From contig QZKO01000017.1 of assembly GCA_003599505.1 (NCBI GenBank), forward strand, positions 1-47,207: a stretch of DNA of 47,207 nucleotides. Direction: 5' to 3'. Every line of letters begins with the position of its first letter. The stretch's first letter is position 1. The notes beneath the pieces were generated by a model. The model ran no database searches. It was not told the DNA's origin and saw only the letters and a list, made by a program, of their open reading frames with translations. Source of the stretch: Nitrospiraceae bacterium. GTDB taxonomy: Bacteria > Nitrospirota > Thermodesulfovibrionia > UBA6902. Below are positions 1 through 8,247 of the stretch, piece after piece. Both the position numbers and the translations under genes were made by a program.

Positions 1-342
1 TATAAGAAACGGATTGATAGTCTTTACCGCTTGCACAAAAAAGGAATCAAAACGTGGGTAAGCATCGAGCCATATCCGACTCCGAACATAATTGACCAGG
101 ATTTTGTCGACATCTTAGGATCTATTTCATTCGTGGATAAAATCATCTTCGGCAGGCTCAATTACAATGCGATGGTTACAAGGTATCCTGACTATAAAAA
201 TTTCTACAATGACCTGAGCCAGCAGGTAATAGAATTCTCTGAACGCAACAATAAAGAGTGTCATATAAAGAATGGGACGATGACAAATGGAGTGAGCAAA
301 AAAGATATTAGGGGAAATAGGTTGGTTGCGTGCGGGGTTTAA
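1..342 (+). CDS. C-terminal part of a probable radical SAM protein (5' end outside window)
   Basis: The reading frame is open from base 1 to a stop at 342, so the gene begins upstream of the window. The visible part has the look of the last strands of a radical SAM TIM-barrel: a KGIKTWVSIEPYP segment, where the strand carries a conserved S-x-E-P, followed by FVDKIIFGRLNYN. The CxxxCxxC cluster motif would lie upstream and cannot be seen. A TTG at 31 is unlikely to be the real start, because the ten codons before it continue the same sequence smoothly. The STAND-like NTPase gene starts 21 bases downstream on the same strand, so the two are probably co-transcribed. The family is inferred from the strand pattern alone and could be wrong. 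Confidence 0.5.
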   Translation, partial: YKKRIDSLYRLHKKGIKTWVSIEPYPTPNIIDQDFVDILGSISFVDKIIFGRLNYNAMVTRYPDYKNFYNDLSQQVIEFSERNNKECHIKNGTMTNGVSKKDIRGNRLVACGV

Positions 343-363
343 CTTCTGAAAGATTTAAATTAG

Positions 364-3300
364 ATGCAATATAAACCTATGCAAAAAAGCTTCCCATGGA
401 AGCGTTTCTGGTGCCCGCCTGAAGGCAAATTAGAACTGGATATGTCCGGTTTTTTGTCTGATCCTGAAGATGAGTTCTGGGGACATATAAAATCTGATGT
501 AGTTCCTTTTGAAGAAATTCATAATACTCCCTGCCTTATTCTCCTTGGAGAGCCAGGTATCGGCAAGTCGAATGCTATCAAGACGGAAAAAGAAGCCCTT
601 GAACAGAAGATTGACAGTAAGAATGAACTTATACTTTACAAAAATTTAAAGGACTACAACAGCGAAGATTCCCTGCGAAAAGATGTTTTCGAGTCCGGCC
701 AGTGGCAAAAGTTCAAGAAGGGAGACTTTAAGCTGCATTTTTTTCTCGATAGTCTGGATGAAGTCAAGATCAGGATTCATAATGTCACTCGGATAATTTC
801 AAAAGAGTTAAAAGAATCTCCCCGTGAATGTCTTTTCCTGCGGATAGCCTGCCGCACAGCCGAATGGCCGACAAGCTTTCGTTCGGAATTGAACAGTTTG
901 TGGAAAGAAAACGAAGTAAGAGAATATGAACTTGCCCCGCTGAGATTAAAGGATATAAGAGTTGCATCAGAAATTTCAGGAATAAACCCGGACGACTTCA
1001 TTAATGCTGTTAAAGAAAAAGATGCCGGTTCACTCGCTTCAAAACCCGTTACGCTTAATTTCTTGCTAAATCTTTTCAATAAGGATGGACAATTCCCGGA
1101 ATCGAGGTTTGAATTATACGAAAAAGGTTGTTTGCTTTTATGCGAAGAGCCGGACGTGGAAAGGCGAGAGAAGGAAGCGATAAATAAAGCATACGTAGGG
1201 AATCTCAGCACTGAACAAAGATTTGTTGTTGCCTCTCGTATAGCGGCAGCTCTGGCATTCAGCAGTAAGGTTGCTGTTCAGAGAGATTTCTTGCATTCGG
1301 AAACTCAACAAGAGGGATGCATAGCGGTTAATGAATTAAGCGGTGGAAAAGAAAATGTTGCTTCGGGAACTTTCGATATAACTGAATATGTTGTAAAAGA
1401 AGCATTGACAACAGGTCTCTTCACATCACGCGGACAAAATCTTTTTGGCTTTGCTCATCAAACCTATCAAGAATTTCTCGCAGCACGTTATTTGAAAGAC
1501 ACGCCGTTTGAACAGGTTAAAAGTCTTTTGTTTCATCCCCATGATGAAAACAGAATTGTTCCGCAATTGTACGAAACAACCGCATGGCTTGCCGGACAGA
1601 GACAAGATGTCTTCTCATGGACTGTTAAATCAGAGCCGGAGATTTTACTGCGCAGCGACGTTGCTGTATTAAATGACATCGTTAAAAAAGAGCTTTTAGC
1701 TGCGTTATTGGAAAAGTTTAAAAATGAGGAGATATTTGACGATTGGGATTTTTACAAGTATTACAGCAAGCTTAATCACCCTGAAATTTCCGAACAATTA
1801 AAGCCATTCATTACAGATAAAAACCTGTCTTTTATCCCCCGTCGTGCAGCTATTGATATAGCCGAAGCATGCAACATTAAGACCTTAAAGGAAGTTCTAA
1901 CCGACGTAGCTCTTGACCACAAAGAGCAATACGGGATAAGGACGCAAGCTGCTCATGCGGTCTGGAAAGTAGGTGACAATGAGGTCAAAGAAAGGCTTGA
2001 GCGGCTTGCAGAAGGAAAAGCTGGAGACGACCCAGATGATGATCTTAGGGGAATAGGAATGAGATGCGTGTGGCCTCAAAAGTGGAGTCTTTTGGAGCTT
2101 CTCGACAATATTACCTCTCCGCAAAAAGATTCTCTTAACGGCGCCTATAAATTTTTCCTGAAATACGAGGCGCCACCTCATATAACCCGGAAAGCTTTAG
2201 CCGATGAATTGCCCAAAGCACTATCAATTATCAAGAAGTGGAAAAATCTTGAGGCGTATGACGGATTATGGTATCTTGCGGAAATTTACGATGAGATTTT
2301 CAAATCGGCATGGACAATGATCCCTAACCAACAAATTATGGAAGAGTTATCAGAAATAATTCTGTTCAGGACTAAGGAATATCAGCCGATTTGCGGTGCA
2401 AGAGATAAGGAGATATGGAAGCAGCTATCAGGAGACACTGATAAAAGGCATTCGATAGTGAAGTATATAATCGAAAAAAACGGGATTGAGGGAAAAGAGA
2501 TAACGAGTCTTGCATCCCATGAAACTCGACTGGTAGAGGACAGCGACTTCATATGGCTCCTCGAAGAAACAGAAAAAACCGATCCAGGCCGACATGCTTT
2601 TTGGGCAGACCTGATTATGTGGGTATTGAGGGATGACTTTCCTGCAGATTGGATAAGCAAGTTTCTTGAAGTCCGTATGCGGATCCCGATTCTTCAGGAG
2701 AGATATTGTACATACTGGGAATTTGATTCCGAGCTTGCCAGAAATGGCAAAGCAAATTATTTGAAGCGGCTGCGATGGGAGAAAAGGGACGCCCCTAAAA
2801 AGCCATTTCCTCCAGTCTCAACACGAATAGAAGAAACCCTGAAAGAAATAGAAGAAGGCCATTTCGATAAATGGTATGACCTTGCTTATTATCTTTCGGT
2901 TGATCAGGAAACAGGTGAGCAGCAGGAAGTGCCTTCAAGTGTTCAAGAGACTGCCGGTTGGAAGATCTTAGACGAGCCAACTCGCAAGCTTGTTATAGAG
3001 GCAGCTAAAAATTTCCTCTTAAATTATGAGCCGCCGGAGGAGGATGGGTTTGGCAGAGGGTCATGGTCGAATATTGATATTTCGATTCATATTGCTATTC
3101 TGCTTATCTATGATACTAAAAGCATCGTTAATGAAATTCCAAACCATGTATGGCTAAAACTGATTCCTTATATGGTCGATTATTGTCTTGCCTTTGATCG
3201 CAGCGAACTATATTGTACATTGTTTAATGTGGCATATGAGAAAGCACCGGATGAAACTGGAAAATACTTCTCCAGGTTATTACAAATTAAAAACGAAAAA

Positions 3301-4569
3301 GACGGCAAAATCTATTTCATAGACTACCTTAAAGACTGCTGGCCTGTCGGATTGAATCCTTTAATTCTGGAGGAGCTAAATTCTCCCAATATAAAGCCCG
3401 GCAGCTTCGAAGACCTTGTAGAATTTTTGGCAGATAAAGGCGTTGCTGACGTTGAGGGGATAGTTGTTGAATGGTTGTCCTCTTTCAATGAAGGGGATGA
3501 TTTATCAAGGAAACTATTTATCAAAGCGGTAGAATTGACCTTAACATACTGGGGTGATAAGCACTGGTTTCAAGTAGCTGATGTGTTCCACAAATATCCG
3601 GGGATCACAAAAGACGTAATTGGGGGTCTCGCCGATACGAATAGACATATAGTTAAATGTTTAAACAATCTGAGTGAACCGAGATTGGCTGAACTCTACT
3701 GCCTGATCAGCAAGAGTTTCCCACCCGAAACAGATTCCCCGCGAGAAGGATTTCATATTGTCGGCACACGGGAACACATAAAGGATTTAAGAGAGACGAT
3801 ACTTACATGCCTTTTAAATAAATGTTCAACGGAAGCTTGTACTGCAATTGAATCGTTGATTGATAAACTGCCTAATCAGAAGCGCTGGATGCGATGGAAA
3901 TTAAATGAGGCAATAACCAATACTCTAAAAAAGACGTGGAGTCCGCCGACTCCGCCACAAATAATTACGATGTTACAGGACAGGCACAGGCGGTATGTCG
4001 AGAGTGAAGAGCAGTTGTTGACCGTCGTTATTGAGTCTCTTGAAAGGATGCAAAAGTTTGTTAAAGGAGAACTGTCTCCAGTTGACCGTTTTTGGAATGG
4101 GAATAAACCCAAAAAAGAAGAAAGATTATCAGACGAAATTGCAATATGGCTCAAAGATGATCTCAGTTCAGCAAAAGGCATTATCGTTAACAGGGAAGTC
4201 CAACCGAAACGGGGACAAAAGACGGATATATATGTTAATGCTGTTAAGTTGTCTCCTGAAAAAGATGAGGCCATTCAATCATTACGCATTGTAATTGAAG
4301 TCAAAGGCTGCTGGCATGCAGAAGTCCTGTCCGCAATGGATTCTCAACTATATGAGCGGTATATGAAAGAAAACAATATGTTATGCGGATTATATGTTGT
4401 AGGTTGGTATATGTGTAACCAATGGAGTGATCAAGATTCGCGGAAGGGGAAAACACCGAAAATGACGATTCAAGAATTAGAAAAGGAGTTAGAAAGGCAA
4501 GCAACTCAGTTGAATGAGCGAGAAAACGATAAAAATCTAAAATCATTTATTTTAGAACTGTCATTATGA
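364..4569 (+). CDS. Large NACHT/STAND-like NTPase with C-terminal PD-(D/E)XK-type nuclease; candidate antiphage protein
   Basis: A 1401-aa soluble protein. Near the N-terminus is a P-loop, GEPGIGKS (about residues 62-69), then a Walker B LHFFLDSLDE (124-133) and an ACR sensor segment, the arrangement seen in NACHT/STAND ATPases. The middle, about residues 450-1250, is helical and rich in W and L without any recognisable catalytic motif; it resembles the HEAT/TPR-like sensor arms of STAND proteins. The C-terminus carries D1288 and E1312-V-K1314 in a TDIY ... IVIEVKG setting, which matches the PD-(D/E)XK nuclease core, followed by a GLYVVGWY strand. In known Avs proteins the nuclease is usually N-terminal; here it is C-terminal. 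The A+T-richer base composition and the radical SAM gene upstream fit a defence island. A defence role is inferred, not shown. Confidence 0.7.
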   Translation: MQYKPMQKSFPWKRFWCPPEGKLELDMSGFLSDPEDEFWGHIKSDVVPFEEIHNTPCLILLGEPGIGKSNAIKTEKEALEQKIDSKNELILYKNLKDYNSEDSLRKDVFESGQWQKFKKGDFKLHFFLDSLDEVKIRIHNVTRIISKELKESPRECLFLRIACRTAEWPTSFRSELNSLWKENEVREYELAPLRLKDIRVASEISGINPDDFINAVKEKDAGSLASKPVTLNFLLNLFNKDGQFPESRFELYEKGCLLLCEEPDVERREKEAINKAYVGNLSTEQRFVVASRIAAALAFSSKVAVQRDFLHSETQQEGCIAVNELSGGKENVASGTFDITEYVVKEALTTGLFTSRGQNLFGFAHQTYQEFLAARYLKDTPFEQVKSLLFHPHDENRIVPQLYETTAWLAGQRQDVFSWTVKSEPEILLRSDVAVLNDIVKKELLAALLEKFKNEEIFDDWDFYKYYSKLNHPEISEQLKPFITDKNLSFIPRRAAIDIAEACNIKTLKEVLTDVALDHKEQYGIRTQAAHAVWKVGDNEVKERLERLAEGKAGDDPDDDLRGIGMRCVWPQKWSLLELLDNITSPQKDSLNGAYKFFLKYEAPPHITRKALADELPKALSIIKKWKNLEAYDGLWYLAEIYDEIFKSAWTMIPNQQIMEELSEIILFRTKEYQPICGARDKEIWKQLSGDTDKRHSIVKYIIEKNGIEGKEITSLASHETRLVEDSDFIWLLEETEKTDPGRHAFWADLIMWVLRDDFPADWISKFLEVRMRIPILQERYCTYWEFDSELARNGKANYLKRLRWEKRDAPKKPFPPVSTRIEETLKEIEEGHFDKWYDLAYYLSVDQETGEQQEVPSSVQETAGWKILDEPTRKLVIEAAKNFLLNYEPPEEDGFGRGSWSNIDISIHIAILLIYDTKSIVNEIPNHVWLKLIPYMVDYCLAFDRSELYCTLFNVAYEKAPDETGKYFSRLLQIKNEKDGKIYFIDYLKDCWPVGLNPLILEELNSPNIKPGSFEDLVEFLADKGVADVEGIVVEWLSSFNEGDDLSRKLFIKAVELTLTYWGDKHWFQVADVFHKYPGITKDVIGGLADTNRHIVKCLNNLSEPRLAELYCLISKSFPPETDSPREGFHIVGTREHIKDLRETILTCLLNKCSTEACTAIESLIDKLPNQKRWMRWKLNEAITNTLKKTWSPPTPPQIITMLQDRHRRYVESEEQLLTVVIESLERMQKFVKGELSPVDRFWNGNKPKKEERLSDEIAIWLKDDLSSAKGIIVNREVQPKRGQKTDIYVNAVKLSPEKDEAIQSLRIVIEVKGCWHAEVLSAMDSQLYERYMKENNMLCGLYVVGWYMCNQWSDQDSRKGKTPKMTIQELEKELERQATQLNERENDKNLKSFILELSL

Positions 4570-4586
4570 GTACGGCGTATGTGAAA

Positions 4587-4690
4587 CCTCCCCTACCCCT
4601 CCTTGTAAAGGAGGGGATTTCTACTCCTCCCCTTGCTAAAAGCGGGACCGGGTGGGGTTTCGATCTCCTCCCCTTTACAAGAGGGCTGGG
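4587..4690. repeat. CCTCCCC-type dispersed intergenic repeat with perfect hairpin
   Basis: The stretch between the NTPase gene and dinB is pyrimidine-rich and holds several CTCCCC / GGGGAG blocks on both strands. The clearest unit is a perfect inverted repeat at 4596-4616, with arms CCCCTCCTT and AAGGAGGGG around a GTA loop. Similar CCCTCCTT...AAGGAGGGG blocks recur at 4624-4685. The composition differs sharply from both neighbours. It could act as a stem-loop after the NTPase gene, or it may simply be a dispersed genomic repeat. Confidence 0.6.
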
Positions 4691-4697
4691 ATGAGTA

Positions 4698-5915
4698 ATG
4701 AACATCATCCTCTGCATAGACATGGACGCCTTTTTTGCTTCGGTGGAGCAGCAGGCGAACCCGAAGCTGCGCGGCAAGCCGGTTGCCGTTATCGGCTCCG
4801 GGCACCGGACAGTTGTAACAACGCGTTCATACGAGGCAAGGAAGTTCGGCGTGAAAACGGGGATGAACGTCTATGAAGCAAAGAAGCTTTGCCCTCATAT
4901 TATTTTTGTCGTGGGGGATAATGACAAGTACGCCCACACCTGCAGGGAGCTTTCGGAAATATACACCGCCTTCACGCCTGATGTGGAGATTTATTCAATA
5001 GACGAGGCGTTCCTCGACGTCACGACAACACATCACCTTTTCGGAGGGCCTGAGGCAATAGGCCTTGAGATAAAGAAAAAGGTGAAGAGTAAATTCGGCA
5101 TAAACTGCACTGTCGGGATAGCCACGAATATCCTCCTTGCAAAGCTTGCAAGCGACATCTCAAAACCTGACGGCTTGAGGTGGATCAAACCCGGAGACAC
5201 AAGCTCCGTGCTTGAGAATCTTGCCGTTGAAGAGCTCTGGGGAATAGGGAGGAAGCTCGCGGAAAAACTTGATCTCCTCGGCATAAAGACCTGCGGCGAG
5301 CTCGGAAACGCGCCCGCAAGCCTGCTGAGGAGTAAATTCGGGATTACCGGTGAAGCGTTAAAGATGATGGGACAGGGTATCTGTCACAGACCTCTCATCG
5401 TCAAAGAAAGCGGGCCGAAATCAGTCGGCCACAGCATGACCCTTCCTTATGATATATGGAAAGAGAAAGATATCGAAGCGTACACGTTGAAACTCTCCGA
5501 GATGGTAGGGAGGCGCGCCAGGAAATACAGGCTGACTGGAAACGTCATATGCGTGACCCTCAGGTACAAGAGCTTTGAGACTTTTTCAAGACAGTCAAAA
5601 ATAAAACAGCGCACCGGCGATACCCATGAAATTTACAACACGGCAATGAAGATAATCAAAGGCATAAAGCTCAGGGATTCAATACGGCTGATCGGCGTAA
5701 GCCTGTCAGGACTCGCGGAATCGGAAAACCCGGAGCAGTTACCCCTGATACAGGAATACGCCAGAAAACGGGATTTGCTCAAGGCAATGGACCACATCAA
5801 CGACAGGTTCGGAGATTTCACAATTTCCTGGGCAAGGTATATGCTCCACAGATCACGGCCCGCCGTCATCTCGCCTGCCTGGCGCCCGCAGGGTATTCGC
5901 AGGACCACGGTATAG
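4698..5915 (+). CDS. dinB: DNA polymerase IV (Y-family translesion polymerase)
   Basis: A 405-aa Y-family polymerase that copies past damaged template bases in the cytoplasm. The N-terminus has the metal-binding IDMDAFFASVE motif (D8, D10), and the second acidic pair is in YSIDEAFLDV (D102, E103). A helix-hairpin-helix thumb region (ELWGIGRKLAEKL) and a little-finger domain follow. Length is slightly above the usual 350-400 aa. The extreme C-terminus lacks an obvious QLxLF-type clamp-binding peptide, although PEQLPLIQEY at about residue 350 is a possible variant. ATG at 4698 puts the catalytic motif at the usual distance from the start. The gene stands alone, with no imuB/dnaE2-type partner nearby. 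No SOS box was recognised upstream. Confidence 0.95.
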   Translation: MNIILCIDMDAFFASVEQQANPKLRGKPVAVIGSGHRTVVTTRSYEARKFGVKTGMNVYEAKKLCPHIIFVVGDNDKYAHTCRELSEIYTAFTPDVEIYSIDEAFLDVTTTHHLFGGPEAIGLEIKKKVKSKFGINCTVGIATNILLAKLASDISKPDGLRWIKPGDTSSVLENLAVEELWGIGRKLAEKLDLLGIKTCGELGNAPASLLRSKFGITGEALKMMGQGICHRPLIVKESGPKSVGHSMTLPYDIWKEKDIEAYTLKLSEMVGRRARKYRLTGNVICVTLRYKSFETFSRQSKIKQRTGDTHEIYNTAMKIIKGIKLRDSIRLIGVSLSGLAESENPEQLPLIQEYARKRDLLKAMDHINDRFGDFTISWARYMLHRSRPAVISPAWRPQGIRRTTV

Positions 5916-5983
5916 AAAACTTCCTTTCTCAGTGCCCTCTGTGGTTAAAAAAATCTCTCGATTTAGGTTAGACTAAAACGACC

Positions 5984-7201
5984 ATGAACGATAAAGTCGT
6001 CATCACAGGATTTGGTCTCGTCTCTTCCCTGGGACTTACTGCGTCAGAGACATGGGAGTCCCTGCTCTCCGGTCAAAGTGGAATTCGCCCGGCGGAAGGC
6101 ACTGACATGCAGGGTTTCAACTGTAAGGCAGCCGCTCCGGTAAACGGCCTTGACCCTTCCGGACTCGGCATTCATCCCAGAGACGCGCGCATTATGGATA
6201 AACATTCCCACATGCTCATGAAGTGCGGGCAGGACGCGTATAAACACGCAAAGCTTGACACCGCGTCAATCCCGGCGGAAGAAACAGGATTTTATGCGGG
6301 CATGGGAATGATTGACTATAATATCAGCGACCTTTTGCCGGCAGTGTTAAAGTCACTGGACACGCGGAACAATCTGGACTATGACGCATTTTATTCAAGA
6401 GCATATCAGGAGATCCATCCACTCTGGCCGCTCTCCATGCTGAACAACATAAGTTTCTGCCAGGTCGCTATCAATCTCGGACTGAAAGGTGAAAATACCG
6501 TTTTCTCGCCCCATGCCGATTCAGGAGCCCAGGCGATTATTGAGGGAGTCAACTCGATAATTGAAAAAAAGGCGCAGGCAGTCCTTGCGGGCGGAGTCAG
6601 TGAAAAAATATCTCCCATGAGCCTGGCCCGCTCCTCATGGTTTGGCGGAACAGTCCCCGGAGAAGGCTGCGGAATCATCGCCCTGGAACTTTTGTCTTCC
6701 GCAAAAAACAGACAAACGTCCTGCTTCGCCGCGATTACCGGATACGCCTGTGCGTTTGAAAAAAGCGGAGGACCTCATGGCCCCTCTTCAACTGCTGTTT
6801 CAAACGCGATGGACCAGGCAATCTCCAGAGCCGGGCTCAGGCCTTCAGACATTGATTTAATCATCGCTCACGGCGACGGCACACACGCGGGAGACAAGAA
6901 TGAAATAGAAGCAATCAATAACACGTTTTCAGATTGCCTTGACAAGGTAAACGTATTTACCTCAAAAGGTGCGCTGGGACACCTGCTCGCGGCCGCTCCC
7001 GCTGTTGATATCATCCTGGGAATTTACATGCTCCGGGATGGTATAATTCCTGCGGTCTGTAACGCATCGCCCGTGGATAAAGACATCAGGTTTAAAGTCG
7101 CATGCAACGTACCGGTGAAAAAGGATTTGAAGCGTATATTGATCAACGCGTGCAGTTATGAAGGACAATGCGCGAGCTTGATAATAGAAAAGGTGGTCTG
7201 A
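5984..7201 (+). CDS. Beta-ketoacyl synthase-like protein lacking the active-site cysteine
   Basis: A 405-aa thiolase-fold protein with the FabF/KAS II layout: VVITGFGLVSSLG at the N-terminus, LIIAHGDGTH (H296) and SKGALGHLLAA (H333) in the C-terminal half. Where KAS enzymes have TAC-T/S-x-G, this protein has SPHADSGAQAI (175-185), so the acyl-accepting cysteine is replaced by Ala178 or His177 depending on alignment. It therefore cannot condense by the normal mechanism. Cys-less relatives include chain-length factors and malonyl-ACP decarboxylase-type synthases. A FabZ-like gene follows 95 bases downstream, so the pair may belong to a specialised acyl pathway or a degenerate one. No ACP or intact ketosynthase is visible nearby. 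No clear Shine-Dalgarno precedes ATG 5984. Confidence 0.85.
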   Translation: MNDKVVITGFGLVSSLGLTASETWESLLSGQSGIRPAEGTDMQGFNCKAAAPVNGLDPSGLGIHPRDARIMDKHSHMLMKCGQDAYKHAKLDTASIPAEETGFYAGMGMIDYNISDLLPAVLKSLDTRNNLDYDAFYSRAYQEIHPLWPLSMLNNISFCQVAINLGLKGENTVFSPHADSGAQAIIEGVNSIIEKKAQAVLAGGVSEKISPMSLARSSWFGGTVPGEGCGIIALELLSSAKNRQTSCFAAITGYACAFEKSGGPHGPSSTAVSNAMDQAISRAGLRPSDIDLIIAHGDGTHAGDKNEIEAINNTFSDCLDKVNVFTSKGALGHLLAAAPAVDIILGIYMLRDGIIPAVCNASPVDKDIRFKVACNVPVKKDLKRILINACSYEGQCASLIIEKVV

Positions 7202-7225
7202 TGTGTTGTGTAAATATATCGATGG

Positions 7226-7250
7226 ATGCCCGATTAAGGACTTCGGGCAT
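7226..7250. repeat. REP-like hairpin, copy 1 (ATGCCCGA / TCGGGCAT)
   Basis: A perfect 8-bp inverted repeat with a TTAAGGACT loop, followed by GACG, lies between the ketosynthase-like and FabZ-like genes. A second copy at 32255-32280 has different stem bases but keeps pairing, with nearly the same loop and the same GACG tail. This pattern is typical of a REP-type dispersed palindrome. Inside a probable transcript it could act as an RNA hairpin. Confidence 0.7.
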
Positions 7251-7296
7251 GACGATTATTCCATTGCACTCCCGATATTGCATAAAGATATAAAAA

Positions 7297-7734
7297 ATGC
7301 GATTCCTTTACTACGACAGGATAACAGACATCGAAAAAGGCAAATCGATAAACGGCGTCAAGACCTTTACGCTTTCAGAAGAATTCTTTAAAAGGCATTT
7401 TACAAAGAAGGCGCTTATCCCCGGTGTAATCTATATAGAGGCAATGGCGCAACTGCTCGGCTGGCTGGTGATTTATTCTCATGATTTCAGCCTGTCGGCA
7501 ATTATGTCCCTTGTTGAAGACGCGGACGTCTCTCCTGATCTGAGACCGGGGTTCAAGGCCGAAATACATGGAGAGCTTATCTCCACCTCCCGCAGGGATT
7601 CCCTCGGCAGGGCCTGGATTACCGTTGAGGGAGAGACAATCGCCTCGATGGACCGCATCATTTACAGCCATGTCCATAAAGTCGATCCGGAAGCGCTGCG
7701 CAATCTGTTTTATTATTACAGCGGGATAAAATGA
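7297..7734 (+). CDS. FabZ/FabA-like 3-hydroxyacyl-ACP dehydratase (hotdog fold)
   Basis: A 145-aa single hotdog-domain protein. The segment HFTKKALIPGVIYIEAMAQLLG (about residues 32-53) matches the FabZ active-site helix HFPxxPxxPGVLxxEAMAQ, with the catalytic His and Glu both retained. The rest (LRPGFKAEIHGELIS, ITVEGETIASMDRIIYS) fits hotdog beta strands. FabZ removes water from 3-hydroxyacyl-ACP in fatty acid synthesis. Because its neighbour is the Cys-less ketosynthase rather than lpxA/lpxD or fabF, this is more likely an accessory dehydratase than the housekeeping FabZ. Start ATG at 7297 is chosen for domain fit. No strong ribosome binding site is visible in the A-rich leader. Confidence 0.8.
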   Translation: MRFLYYDRITDIEKGKSINGVKTFTLSEEFFKRHFTKKALIPGVIYIEAMAQLLGWLVIYSHDFSLSAIMSLVEDADVSPDLRPGFKAEIHGELISTSRRDSLGRAWITVEGETIASMDRIIYSHVHKVDPEALRNLFYYYSGIK

Positions 7735-7841
7735 ACACATCCGGCCGGAGCGCGCCTGTCCTATAAAGTTATTTACACATCTTATCTTCATCGGGAATAT
7801 CCCCATAGATTAATTCAAATAGATTTATAACGATATTTTAA

Positions 7842-7869
7842 TTGACAATTTATTTAAATAACGTAAAAT
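7842..7869 (+). promoter_or_regulatory. Sigma70-type promoter of the 40-aa membrane protein gene
   Basis: TTGACA (7842-7847), a 16-base A/T-rich spacer and TAAAAT (7864-7869) lie about 45 bases before the ATG at 7912. The upstream DNA is very A/T rich. Confidence 0.65.
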
Positions 7870-7911
7870 TTAATCATTATAAATTAAAACCCTGAAGAAA
7901 GGAGTGAAGAC

Positions 7912-8034
7912 ATGCTGTTCTTGTTCGGTCTGATTATCGGCGGCCTCCTCGGTATATTCGTCATGGCATTATTTGCCGCCGGGAAAATGAGAAACCAGAT
8001 GGAAGAGATGTCAAATCCATTACTGAAATCTTAG
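7912..8034 (+). CDS. 40-aa single-span small membrane protein
   Basis: A short gene supported by a strong ribosome binding site (AAAGGAG, eight bases before the ATG) and its own promoter at 7842-7869. The product starts with a long hydrophobic, glycine-bearing stretch (MLFLFGLIIGGLLGIFVMAL), which should span the inner membrane once. A short charged tail follows (GKMRNQMEEMSNPLLKS) and would face the cytoplasm. It resembles the very short DUF3789-like membrane peptides, but this is only a resemblance in pattern. It is transcribed on its own between the FabZ-like and EF-hand genes, and its role is unknown. Confidence 0.7.
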   Translation: MLFLFGLIIGGLLGIFVMALFAAGKMRNQMEEMSNPLLKS

Positions 8035-8104
8035 TATGTATTTGATCTTCTCACTCAAATCCCTTCCTTTCATGGTCCGGATATATTCCGCAGGCCGCCC
8101 TTGC

Positions 8105-8121
8105 GTCCGTTTCAAACGGAC
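8105..8121. repeat. Perfect inverted repeat GTCCGTTT-C-AAACGGAC
   Basis: Eight-base arms around a single C, in the 210-base gap between the 40-aa membrane protein and the EF-hand gene. No T-run follows, so it is not an obvious terminator. An operator or a chance palindrome are both possible. Confidence 0.4.
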
Positions 8122-8247
8122 CAGCCTTTGAAACCCCGCGCGTCACTTTACGCTTCCTTTCCATACATCTTGTCATCCGTCGCAAAAGCGACTATAATTT
8201 GATATAAGAAACGTTTGCCCCCTCTTTGGAAAAGATGGGTGAAAAGC

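Noticed and set aside
4587-4690. CRISPR array, because of repeated CTCCCC blocks
   Set aside because: The blocks are irregular, have no constant spacer length, and no cas gene is present.
7203-7391. Short open frame between the ketosynthase-like and FabZ-like genes
   Set aside because: It overlaps the FabZ-like start in another frame, crosses the REP-like hairpin and has no ribosome binding site.
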